Below, in pieces: positions 25,586 through 33,183 of a DNA stretch of 49,902 nucleotides. The DNA is from Bacteroidota bacterium (GTDB lineage Bacteria; Bacteroidota; Bacteroidia; JABEUT01), in NCBI GenBank assembly GCA_013288345.1, contig JABDCA010000017.1:6107-56008 (forward strand). Direction: 5' to 3'. The notes beneath the pieces were generated by a model. The model did not search any database. It was not told where the DNA came from and saw only the letters and a list, made by a program, of their open reading frames with translations. The number at the start of each line of letters is the position of its first letter. Positions within the stretch are counted from its first letter, which is position 1. The position numbers and the translations under genes are program-made.

Positions 25586-25935
25586 TGCCATACAAAGAGA
25601 AGGAAACCATGAAATTGTTTTACTCCATTGGCGAGGTGGGTGAAATGTTTGATGTTAACCCTTCGCTTATCCGTTTCTGGGAGAAAGAATTTTCTGCATT
25701 ACTTCATTTTTCTAAGGACACACGCGGCAACCGCCAGTTTACCGAACAAGATATTTCAAAGCTCCGCATATTGCACGACCTTATAAAGGTGCAGGGCTTT
25801 ACCTTAGATGGAGCCAAAAAGCACTTGAAGGAAAAAGAAAACCGCAAAGAAGCAAACGATAAGGATTCTCTATACAAATCACTTGAGAAGATAAAGGCTG
25901 AATTAATTGCGTTGAAGAAGAAGGTTTCTTCTTAG
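25585..25935 (+). CDS. MerR family transcriptional regulator
   Basis: A 116-residue protein with the MerR DNA-binding domain at about 9-80: YSIGEVGEMFDVNPSLIRFWEKEF is the helix-turn-helix, RGNRQFTEQDISKLRILHDLI the wing and following helices. The rest is a short coiled-coil for dimerisation (KENRKEANDKDSLYKSLEKIKAELIALKK). There is no effector-binding domain and no cysteine-rich loop, so it is not a metal sensor of the classic type. The start at 25585 (MPYKEKETMKLFYSIGEV) is the form I remember for Bacteroidota; a second ATG at 25609 is possible. It is translationally coupled to the enoyl-CoA hydratase gene and may regulate fatty- or amino-acid genes there (inference). Confidence 0.88.
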   Translation: MPYKEKETMKLFYSIGEVGEMFDVNPSLIRFWEKEFSALLHFSKDTRGNRQFTEQDISKLRILHDLIKVQGFTLDGAKKHLKEKENRKEANDKDSLYKSLEKIKAELIALKKKVSS

Positions 25936-25971
25936 AAGTTATCTTTCCCTTTCAAGTTTCTTATATTTGTT

Positions 25972-25979
25972 AGACATTC
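25972..25979 (+). promoter_or_regulatory. Candidate -7 box (TATATTTG) close to the start of a secreted orphan
   Basis: TATATTTG fits TAnnTTTG and ends six bases before the ATG at 25986, so the mRNA would have almost no leader. No good -33 box is seen; TTTC at 25950-25953 is the nearest. Confidence 0.4.
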
Positions 25980-25985
25980 TATATA

Positions 25986-26537
25986 ATGAAACCATTCCTA
26001 TTATTATATCTCTGCTTACTATTTTCAATAGGACTATATACCCAAGAAAACATAACATCTCAAACTTTCGATAAATACCTTTATGCAGGTAAAATAGATA
26101 CTGCGTTATTGAGGGACATTAAGTCTGATACGAATTTTAGTTATAAATATTACAGCTTGAAAAGGAAGGATTCAGCCTTTTTATGTTCAATTTACACTTT
26201 CACTTTAAAAAATATACCGCCCAAAGAAAACGCAGATACCATAGCAATTACTTATATGAGGATGTATTTTGAAAAACAGCCAATGCCTTCCTTCAATTTT
26301 ACTTTTACAGCCAATAAAACAAAAAGTGCGAAACAAGAATTTCAATATTTTGATAATAAAATCAGCAAGGTTGCTACAAAACGATGGTATGATAATAAAG
26401 AAAATAAAAACGAGATTCACTACCTACTCCCTCGTTCAAGATTTCCACAGCCCTGTTCCATCATCTTAACAATAACACAACAAAAAGACAACGGAATTGA
26501 CCCAAGTTGGCTAGTAAGTATACAATTTCTTGACTAA
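25986..26537 (+). CDS. Secreted protein of unknown function
   Basis: A 183-residue protein with a clear N-terminal signal peptide (KPFLLLYLCLLFSIGLYTQ), so it is exported to the periplasm or beyond. The mature part is rich in Lys, Asn, Tyr and Phe, with probable beta strands (ADTIAITYMRMYFEK, HYLLPRSRFPQPCSIILTITQQ). I do not recognise a family. It ends just before a hairpin that looks like a terminator and is convergent with the riboswitch operon on the other strand. Confidence 0.6.
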   Translation: MKPFLLLYLCLLFSIGLYTQENITSQTFDKYLYAGKIDTALLRDIKSDTNFSYKYYSLKRKDSAFLCSIYTFTLKNIPPKENADTIAITYMRMYFEKQPMPSFNFTFTANKTKSAKQEFQYFDNKISKVATKRWYDNKENKNEIHYLLPRSRFPQPCSIILTITQQKDNGIDPSWLVSIQFLD

Positions 26538-26548
26538 CAACGCTATTA

Positions 26549-26578
26549 AGACCTAAACTTTAATAAGTTTTGGGGTCT
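26549..26578 (+). terminator. Probable terminator after the secreted orphan gene
   Basis: AGACC and AAACTT (26549-26560) pair with AAGTTT and GGTCT (26565-26578), separated by a small internal bulge, and a T-rich stretch follows at 26591-26600. Confidence 0.5.
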
Positions 26579-26731
26579 GTTACTAATTATTTTGTTTTTT
26601 ATTACATATAATAAACTTATAGTTTATATTTGTAACAGTTCTTTGAAATAATGAATTGCCAATAGACTACCCGCGAAATAGCTTGATGAAAATCGGGTAA
26701 TATCAATTGCATATAAATATAAGTATAACAA

Positions 26732-26901
26732 TTTGCAAACCAAACCATTGCAAAAATGGGCAAATTACATTAGCATGAGAACCAATGGTTTGCAAAAAGG
26801 GCAAAAAGAGTGAAAATGTAAAATACTGATAACCACCAAAATGCAAAATACCACCCCCTCAAAAAGTGCAAAAAGGGGAAAGAAAATGCAAAAAGGGGAA
26901 A
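26732..26901. repeat. Cluster of iteron-like TGCAAAAAnGGGnAAA repeats with an inverted repeat
   Basis: Four degenerate copies of TGCAAAAAnGGGnAAA lie at about 26749-26765, 26791-26806, 26867-26881 and 26887-26901, with a partial one at 26842. An imperfect inverted repeat joins TTTGCAAACC(AAACC)ATTG at 26732-26750 to CCAATGGTTTGCAAA at 26782-26796. It occupies part of the ~480-base gene-free gap between the secreted orphan and hldD. The rest of this gap holds a -7-like TATATTTG at 26625-26632, a possible ACCCG...CGGGT hairpin near 26670-26700, and a TTCG...GCAAGCTCAGTGTGACA word at 26920-26957 reminiscent of dispersed repeats; no gene is seen. Confidence 0.5.
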
Positions 26902-27019
26902 AATAAATGGAAGACACTTCGATTTATCTGACGATAGACAGCAAGCTCAGTGTGACAAAAAATTCGTGGCTAATTAAGGTTATTGTTTTCCTTATCCCTT
27001 ACGACTTATTCCTTACTCC

Positions 27020-27985
27020 TTAGTAGTATCTACCCGGCACCAAATAATTCTTCACATAATCATTTATACCCTGTTCAAGGGTATGGAAAGGCTGATCGTA
27101 GCCAATAGAGCGAATCTTATTCATATTGGCTTCAGTAAAGTATTGGTATTTATCACGAATATCAATAGGGGTATCAATAAAGTTCACTTTAGGTTCTTTA
27201 TTGAGTGCATAAAAAATATTATTTACCAGATCAAGGAAAGTGCGTGCCTTGCCCGAACCCAGGTTATATATGCCTAAATCGCGCCTGTGATGCAATAGGA
27301 AATAACATATATCAACCACATCTTTTACATATACAAAATCGCGCATTTGCTCTCCATCTTTATAATCTGGCCTATGTGAGCGAAATAGCTTCACTTCTCC
27401 CTCATTTTTTATTTGATTGTATGCATGGAATATTACAGATGCCATTCTAGCTTTATGGTACTCATTAGGGCCATATACATTAAAGAACTTCAACCCCGCC
27501 CAAAAGTAAGGTGAGTTCTTTTCCTTTAATGCCCATTTATCAAAATCGTTCTTCGATGCCCCGTAAGGATTAAGCGGGTGCAGTTTCTCAACTACTTCGT
27601 GGCTGTCATCATAACCATGTTCACCACCACCATAAGTTGCTGCCGATGATGCATAAACCAATGGTAATCCATATTCTGTACACAATTGCCAAACTGTTTT
27701 GGTGTAATTCAAATTGAGCTTATCGAAAATAAGTGTACTCATTTCCGTAGTGTCCGTGCGGGCGCCAATATGAAATACAAACTGAACAAAACGGTGGTTT
27801 TGTTTCAGCCAGTTTGCAAAATCGTCACGGTGCACTTGCTGAACAAACTTCTTGCCTTCAAGATTATGTGCCTTACTCTTATTAGAAAAATCATCGACTA
27901 CTACTATATCGAAAAAACGCTCATCGTTGAGCTTACGAACCAAGCAACTTCCAATAAATCCTGCTGCACCGGTAACAACTATCAT
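27020..27985 (-). CDS. hldD: ADP-L-glycero-D-manno-heptose-6-epimerase
   Basis: A 321-residue extended short-chain dehydrogenase that converts ADP-D-glycero- to ADP-L-glycero-manno-heptose for lipopolysaccharide inner core. The NADP-binding fold starts GAAGFIGSCLVRKLN, with the acidic switch VVVDDFS, an HIGARTDTTE segment near residue 75 characteristic of HldD, the catalytic region YASSAATYGGGEHGYDD and the YGASKNDFD tyrosine-lysine motif, then KFFNVYGPNEYHK. Its ATG overlaps the stop of the BtuF-like gene by four bases. That coupling places an LPS gene at the end of a cobalamin-riboswitch transcript, which is unusual. Confidence 0.93.
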   Translation of the reverse strand: MIVVTGAAGFIGSCLVRKLNDERFFDIVVVDDFSNKSKAHNLEGKKFVQQVHRDDFANWLKQNHRFVQFVFHIGARTDTTEMSTLIFDKLNLNYTKTVWQLCTEYGLPLVYASSAATYGGGEHGYDDSHEVVEKLHPLNPYGASKNDFDKWALKEKNSPYFWAGLKFFNVYGPNEYHKARMASVIFHAYNQIKNEGEVKLFRSHRPDYKDGEQMRDFVYVKDVVDICYFLLHHRRDLGIYNLGSGKARTFLDLVNNIFYALNKEPKVNFIDTPIDIRDKYQYFTEANMNKIRSIGYDQPFHTLEQGINDYVKNYLVPGRYY

Positions 27986-29058
27986 TGCACAGTAGTTTTA
28001 GCAATCTTTTTATCAATAGCCTTTTGGAGGCATGAAGGGCAAAGACATCCTGCTTCAGGGTTCATAGGCATAATTTGCGGAAGTTCGCCACACCAGCAGT
28101 TTGCTGAAGAACAGGCAAATGCAGTACCACATTCAGGGCATTCTTTCCCCGTATATACTTGTTTACACTTACCACGGAATTCTTCTTGAGGCGGAAAAAT
28201 ATTGGGATGGAACATATAGCCCAATAGTTCAATACCATCAACCAAATGAGTACTCGGGCAAGTAAAAAGGTCGGCATCGGCAAGGAAAACCGCATTATTC
28301 TTAACAGCGGCCAATTCATTCCAGCCTTCCTGCTTTTGCAATTTATCAATTTCTTTTGCTGCTCTTTCAATATTAAATCCGCAAGGAGCAATAACAAGCA
28401 CTTCAGGATTATATCGTGCAATCTTTTCCCAAGGATTAATAATAGAATATCCACCAGGATTCGAGAGCATATCAACTCCACCTGCTTGTGCAATTTGGTA
28501 AGGTATCCAGTGCCCGCAATTATAAATTGGTTCTATCCACTCCATTACCATTACCCGCTTTAAGGGGGCACGGTTTTTACGCAGAGTATCCGTAATGCTG
28601 TCTGTTCGTTTTTTTAATTGGGCCAGCAAATTATAAGCAGCTTCTTCCCTACCAAGCGCTTTTGCAATAGTAATTGCATTGCCATAGACATCATCAAGTG
28701 TACGTGGAGTAAGTGGTATAACAAGAGGTTGTTTTTTTAGCTTAAATATTGCTCTTTCAGCAAAACTTGTACCTATTTGGCAAACATCACATACATCTTG
28801 CGTAAAAATAATATCAGGAGCAATTTCCTGCAATAGTTCTTCATCAATATAATATAGGCCTTTGCCCATTTGCTTTGACTCCGATACGATTTTCTCAATC
28901 TCTTCGCTGCTGTAGGTATTGCCTTCTAAGTATGAACGGACTACTTTAGGCTTATCGGAATGACATTCGAAAGTTACCCCACATAAAAAATCCTGCAGCC
29001 CCATATGATGAATCATACTTGTGGCTGCAGGAAGAAATGAGCAGACTTTTAAAGTCAT
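27982..29058 (-). CDS. BtuF-like (cobalamin-type) substrate-binding protein fused to a cysteine-rich CWC domain
   Basis: A 358-residue protein. Residues 1-~290 match the helical-backbone binding-protein fold of the BtuF type (VCSFLPAATSMIHHMGL, GVTFECHSDKP, LLQEIAPDIIFTQDVCDVCQIG, APCGFNIE), the family that includes vitamin B12-binding proteins. The last ~55 residues are a compact cluster of nine cysteines (ECPECGTAFAC, NCWCGELP, CLCPSCLQKA), the pattern of the cysteine-rich CWC family, likely zinc-binding. There is no signal peptide, so it seems cytoplasmic, unlike true BtuF. The frame is open 14 residues further upstream, but the ATG at 29058 lies six bases after the DUF6580 stop and matches the domain start. 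It overlaps hldD by four bases. Confidence 0.82.
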   Translation of the reverse strand: MTLKVCSFLPAATSMIHHMGLQDFLCGVTFECHSDKPKVVRSYLEGNTYSSEEIEKIVSESKQMGKGLYYIDEELLQEIAPDIIFTQDVCDVCQIGTSFAERAIFKLKKQPLVIPLTPRTLDDVYGNAITIAKALGREEAAYNLLAQLKKRTDSITDTLRKNRAPLKRVMVMEWIEPIYNCGHWIPYQIAQAGGVDMLSNPGGYSIINPWEKIARYNPEVLVIAPCGFNIERAAKEIDKLQKQEGWNELAAVKNNAVFLADADLFTCPSTHLVDGIELLGYMFHPNIFPPQEEFRGKCKQVYTGKECPECGTAFACSSANCWCGELPQIMPMNPEAGCLCPSCLQKAIDKKIAKTTVQ

Positions 29059-29063
29059 GTTCT

Positions 29064-29621
29064 TTATGCCGCTAAAACAGTATATTTTTTCTGTGCCCAT
29101 TCAAAAGCGCCAAACATTAACCCTGCGAACATAAGGTTAGAGGTCAGCATCTTTTGCAGGTAAGGAAGCGCAGCTACATAGCATGCAGTGAAACCTTGCC
29201 AGTTTAAAGGGTACATAGTGCCATCGAGCCATACGCCAAGATCGGTTACTACATAGTGAATTAAAGCTGTAACAATACTTGCCAAAACCACATTACGTAC
29301 GTTTACTTTTCTAATAAAAGTGCCAATCATAACCATCAGAGCAAAGGCTCCGTATGTCCATGCAAAGCCACTATAAAACCAGCTAAACTGATGAGTGTAG
29401 AAGTAATTCAATACCAGATCGCTAAGCCAAAGGGTAAGTACAGGAACTAGATATGCTTTCCATTTATCAGAAAAATAACAGCCTCCAAAAAGAGCCATAG
29501 CTCCAATAGGGGTATAACCGCTCAATGGACTATGGAAAGCTGTAAAAATAAGCCTCCATGCGCAAGCCCCTAATATCATTGCCACTACTACTATTGTTCT
29601 TGTTTTTATGATCGTTTTCAT
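29064..29621 (-). CDS. DUF6580 membrane protein, candidate corrinoid-related transporter component
   Basis: A 185-residue protein with about five hydrophobic segments and the DUF6580 signature region SGYTPIGAMALFGGCYFSDKWKAYLVPVLTLWLSDLVLN. DUF6580 members are small polytopic proteins with an ECF-S-component-like layout; their substrate is not established. It lies 45 bases from the TonB receptor start side and six bases before the BtuF-like start, so it is in the middle of the cobalamin-riboswitch transcript. With no BtuC or BtuD in the operon, it is a reasonable candidate for the inner-membrane step or for a B12-dependent substitute; this is inference from position only. Confidence 0.78.
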   Translation of the reverse strand: MKTIIKTRTIVVVAMILGACAWRLIFTAFHSPLSGYTPIGAMALFGGCYFSDKWKAYLVPVLTLWLSDLVLNYFYTHQFSWFYSGFAWTYGAFALMVMIGTFIRKVNVRNVVLASIVTALIHYVVTDLGVWLDGTMYPLNWQGFTACYVAALPYLQKMLTSNLMFAGLMFGAFEWAQKKYTVLAA

Positions 29622-29666
29622 ACGTTTTGTTCTGGTTTTATAGTGTAAATATACAATAATGATTAA

Positions 29667-31847
29667 TTAGAACGCATATTTGAGGTTTATATAGATACTT
29701 CTGCCGAGAGTGTTATAGCCCAAAATCTCATAGTATTGGGTATTAAAAATGTTCTCCACACGCAAAGTTGCAGCAAACTGCCTGGTTATTTCATACGATG
29801 CAAATGCATCAACCAAAGTGTAGTCGTTTACATTAACAAAAGCAATTGCACCATAATAATTAACCCCCAGCGATGAGCTATATTGGGCATCGTAACTGGC
29901 TCCTACATACCTAACACGCATAGTAAGTGCAAGCTTATTAATTGGCCTCCAGGTAATAGAGAAGTTGGCCAGGCTACCCGGGCGTCTCAACAATCCTGTG
30001 CTTTGTGCCGACTGACCAACAAACACTCCGCCATCATAAATCTGAACCCTGTCATTATGTGTTTGTGCTGTATCTATTTTGCTTGCATTGTAGCTCAAAG
30101 TGCTTGATAGCAGGCTTATATTGCCAGTAACACTAAGCTTAGATGATAGTTTCATAGCCGCATTTAACTGGAAACCTTGTGTAATTTCCTGACCGAGGTT
30201 AATATAAGTGTATCCCAGATTATCGCCAAACGTTCCCAGTGAATCAACAGGTTTATGGCTATTCCAAAGAGCAACGTAATCAATATGATTATCTACTACT
30301 GTCCTAAACCATGATAGGCTGAAAAACAAATTACTCGAAACTGAATGTTTAACACCTAATTCAAACGACGATGATGTTTCTGCCTTTAATAATGGGTTTC
30401 CCAATGTAGCAGAGGTATTCGGGTCATCGCCATATTTGTTAGGAGAATATAATTCATACAGAGAAGGAGTTGCAAACCCTGTAGAATATGACAGGTATAA
30501 TAGTGAGTTTTTGCTAACCTTAACCGAAGGATTTATTTCGTAACTTATATTACCTCCGTAAGCAGAATTGTGCGTGTATCTAACACCCAACAACAAATTA
30601 TATGCTTTGCAGGCAGAATCGAATGTACCGCTATTTATATCTGCCTGAGCATATACATCCGATGTCGATTGTTGGTACTTAACAGTATCGGGGTTATCGG
30701 TATACGTGCCAAATAATGAGTTATAACTGGTTGTTACCAGGCCCATTGATTGGTTAGAATAGCCACCACCTAAAATAAAACTGGATGTTTTATAATCGTA
30801 CTCTGCCTTTATATCGTGAAACATAGCTGATGCTTTGAACAGGTCATTCTCCGATGATGTTTCACCAACACCAACTGTATCTATACCTTGTACATAAGCC
30901 CTGTAGTCATGCGAATATGAGCCGATATATTGTAAATGGAAGTTCTGGCTCAGCTTGTATGCTGCACCCCAGGTGTAAAAGTCGCGTACAAAATGATCGC
31001 TTGCATTTTTCAAATCGTTAAAAGCGCTGGCGTCATTATCAGCAGTTTGCATCAGGTTTTTATACTCAAAATAAATATCCCATTGCTTATTTATATAGCC
31101 CAGCTTGGCAAATGGCTCAGACTTGGCATAATTATCCCTGTCAGGATTCATTTGATATGAAGCAGGATGAGTAAGAGTATCTACAGTAGCATTAAGCCCT
31201 TTTACATCTTGTCTGTGATATCCGCCTGTTAAGTAAAGGCCATTAGTGAAAGTATAATTAAGCGATACACTCTCATCGAATGTGGATGTTTGTGGTCCAA
31301 ATTCACCACCTGTAACCGATGCAGAGACATGCAAACCAGGAGTATAATTCTTTTTGGTAATAATATTTATTACTCCGCCTATGGCCGATGAACCATATAA
31401 GGTACTATGAGAACCACCAACAATTTCTATCTTATCGACATTGGCAAGCGATAATTCAGAAAGGTCAAGTTCTCCACCATCGGTTGAAGGATCGGTCAGA
31501 GGAACTCCATCTATCATTATAGTAGTATGGTTATTATCTGCTCCCCTCAAATACAAACTCTGAATTGAACCTGGGTTTTGCCCGGTACCTACAATATCAA
31601 TACCTGCCTGCTGCGATAACAATTCAGCCAATGTATTACACGAGCTGTTCTTTATCTGTTCAGGGCTTATAACGGTTACATCGCGGCCCACATCCATAAC
31701 ATCTTTAGTTGTACGGGTGGCTGTAACTGTTACCATTTTAATTGAATCCTTCAACCGCTCGAGGCTATCGCCGGTTGATTGTGCTGAGAGCTTGCCATGC
31801 ATGCATAGTGAAATGCCAATGCACAAAAACATTGTTGTTTTTTTCAT
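29667..31847 (-). CDS. btuB: TonB-dependent outer-membrane receptor, BtuB-like
   Basis: A 726-residue protein with a signal peptide (KKTTMFLCIGISLCMHGKLSAQ). The plug domain has a TonB-box-like KMVTVTATRT region, IDGVPLTDP, and the GSHSTLYGSSAIGGVINIITKK signature. The rest is a 22-stranded barrel ending with a terminal Phe (INLKYAF). The size and the RGADNNHTTIMIDGVP.TDP pattern fit BtuB-type vitamin B12 receptors, and the cobalamin riboswitch in its leader makes corrinoid uptake the likely role. An extra nine residues are possible from an ATG at 31874, but the ATG at 31847 directly precedes the signal peptide. Other porphyrin- or corrinoid-like ligands cannot be excluded. Confidence 0.88.
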   Translation of the reverse strand: MKKTTMFLCIGISLCMHGKLSAQSTGDSLERLKDSIKMVTVTATRTTKDVMDVGRDVTVISPEQIKNSSCNTLAELLSQQAGIDIVGTGQNPGSIQSLYLRGADNNHTTIMIDGVPLTDPSTDGGELDLSELSLANVDKIEIVGGSHSTLYGSSAIGGVINIITKKNYTPGLHVSASVTGGEFGPQTSTFDESVSLNYTFTNGLYLTGGYHRQDVKGLNATVDTLTHPASYQMNPDRDNYAKSEPFAKLGYINKQWDIYFEYKNLMQTADNDASAFNDLKNASDHFVRDFYTWGAAYKLSQNFHLQYIGSYSHDYRAYVQGIDTVGVGETSSENDLFKASAMFHDIKAEYDYKTSSFILGGGYSNQSMGLVTTSYNSLFGTYTDNPDTVKYQQSTSDVYAQADINSGTFDSACKAYNLLLGVRYTHNSAYGGNISYEINPSVKVSKNSLLYLSYSTGFATPSLYELYSPNKYGDDPNTSATLGNPLLKAETSSSFELGVKHSVSSNLFFSLSWFRTVVDNHIDYVALWNSHKPVDSLGTFGDNLGYTYINLGQEITQGFQLNAAMKLSSKLSVTGNISLLSSTLSYNASKIDTAQTHNDRVQIYDGGVFVGQSAQSTGLLRRPGSLANFSITWRPINKLALTMRVRYVGASYDAQYSSSLGVNYYGAIAFVNVNDYTLVDAFASYEITRQFAATLRVENIFNTQYYEILGYNTLGRSIYINLKYAF

Positions 31848-31981
31848 TTGAAATTGTTTTAAGGTGTTAAACATTAAATTGTTTTTAACACGCTTAACGG
31901 ATGATTTTGAGGAATAGAAAATAGCTATAGTTTCCTATCCGTCGCTTTTTTACCCGAAAGCGTTGAATTATAAATTTTTGT

Positions 31982-32240
31982 ATTGGCAGGTCTTCTGACT
32001 TACTCGGTTTTTGAAGCCTTCCCATTCAGCAGTATTGCGGAACAGTGGCTATTAGAATTCAAAAACACATTGCACCGAAGAAATAAAGTTTTCAAAAACT
32101 TTTTCTCCGGCGTAACTGACAGTAAGCAGTTTTTCTTTCGAAAATCTGCCAACTCTCAGTAAAAGAGCTTACAGCAGCGGGAACTGTCCGGGACTTACAC
32201 CCGGTTCCCTTTTCACCCCTTTGGTTTTTTACGACCATTG
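31982..32240 (-). ncRNA. Cobalamin (B12) riboswitch upstream of btuB
   Basis: On the minus strand the B12 core is plain: GGGAACCGGGTGTAAGTCCCGG runs into ACAGTTCCCGCTGCTGTAAGC (about 32208-32165), and the 3' consensus AGTCAGAAGACCTGCC is at 32000-31985. An upstream arm begins near 32240. Between the core and the 3' box lies a long variable region (about 32150-32010). After the aptamer, ACGGAT (31942-31937) can pair with ATCCGT (31902-31897), and an ATAG-GAAA-CTAT hairpin sits between, which could form the expression platform before the btuB start at 31847. A weak -7-like TACTTTCG lies at 32264-32257. It should shut the operon off when B12 is plentiful. Confidence 0.9.
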
Positions 32241-32303
32241 GAGAACCATTACGATGCGAAAGTAATAAATTTAAATAGTATGAAACTATTTAGAAAATAA
32301 AAA

Positions 32304-33083
32304 TCACCAATCTATTTTCCATTTTGCTATTTTCTTTAACTCACTATGGCCAGTCATATCAGCATGTATGGGAACTACAGATATGTAGTTGTGGTCGATT
32401 GCCCAAAGGTCGGTATCTGTCTTTTTTTGTTCAAGGTTTTCAAATTTACCGGTCAGCCATAAAAACTCATTGCCTTTTTTATCCTTATGTTCTTTGTAAA
32501 ATTCATGCCAGTTTCCTTTAGCCTGGCGACAGAATTTAATTCCCTTAACATTTTTTAACGGAACATCTGGTATGTTCACATTAAGGCAAAGGTTCTTATC
32601 TGTATTATTATTGAGTATCATTTCTATAACTGCTTTTGTAGCTTTAAGTGAAGCTCCCATATCTGCATCAACATCATTATTGCAAAACGAAATACCGGCA
32701 GATGGCACACCTTCAAGCGAACCTTCTAAAGCAGCCGACATGGTGCCCGAATAAATAACATTTAACGAAGCATTTGAACCATGATTTATGCCCGAAAGGC
32801 ATAGATTGGGTTTTGCTTTAAGCAGGTGATACATAGCCACTTTCACACAATCTACAGGTGTTCCCGAGCAACTAAACGCCTTTTTTGCACCCTCAAAATG
32901 GGCCGGAGAAACAGTAATTCCTGAATGAACAGTTATAGCATGCCCCATGCCCGATTGGGGCTTATCGGGCGCAACTACGGTAACATCACCAAAAGCAGAA
33001 GCTACAGCAACCAAAGCCTTAATTCCACGCGATGTAATGCCATCATCGTTTATTACTAATATCTGTGGTTTTCGCTTTTTCAT
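32304..33083 (-). CDS. surE: 5'/3'-nucleotidase SurE
   Basis: A 259-residue metal-dependent phosphatase of the HAD-unrelated SurE fold that dephosphorylates nucleoside monophosphates. The N-terminal metal motif VINDDGITSRG (Asp-Asp), the VVAPDKPQSGMGHAIT block and the LSGINHGSNASLNVIYSGTMSAALEG signature (Asn plus Ser) are all present. The length is typical. It is divergent from rpoD with a 100-base gap, and its stop lies 40-60 bases upstream of the riboswitch on the same strand. I see no strong terminator between them, so some read-through into the riboswitch leader is possible. Confidence 0.95.
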   Translation of the reverse strand: MKKRKPQILVINDDGITSRGIKALVAVASAFGDVTVVAPDKPQSGMGHAITVHSGITVSPAHFEGAKKAFSCSGTPVDCVKVAMYHLLKAKPNLCLSGINHGSNASLNVIYSGTMSAALEGSLEGVPSAGISFCNNDVDADMGASLKATKAVIEMILNNNTDKNLCLNVNIPDVPLKNVKGIKFCRQAKGNWHEFYKEHKDKKGNEFLWLTGKFENLEQKKTDTDLWAIDHNYISVVPIHADMTGHSELKKIAKWKIDW

Positions 33084-33099
33084 AAGTTCTTTAAATGTT

Positions 33100-33107
33100 C
33101 AAAACTA
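33100..33107 (-). promoter_or_regulatory. Candidate -7 box (TAGTTTTG) for surE
   Basis: Read on the minus strand, TAGTTTTG matches TAnnTTTG and lies 16 bases before the surE ATG; a weak T-rich -33 region follows 18 bases upstream. Confidence 0.4.
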
Positions 33108-33183
33108 TTCTTTTTCCTGCGATGTAAAATATGTAACCAATGGTATCGTCTATACGTATATATAGTATCAAATTAGAAACACC

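Noticed and set aside
26625..26632. A promoter for an unseen small RNA or gene (TATATTTG)
   Set aside because: No -33 box, and no open frame or conserved RNA follows; kept only as a note in the gap description.
27686..28189. A 167-codon plus-strand frame opposite hldD and the BtuF-CWC gene
   Set aside because: It is antisense to two genes with clear domain matches and shows no domain of its own.
33084..33183. A strong rpoD promoter in the gap between surE and rpoD
   Set aside because: No TTTG/TAnnTTTG pair on the plus strand could be found in the 100 bases.
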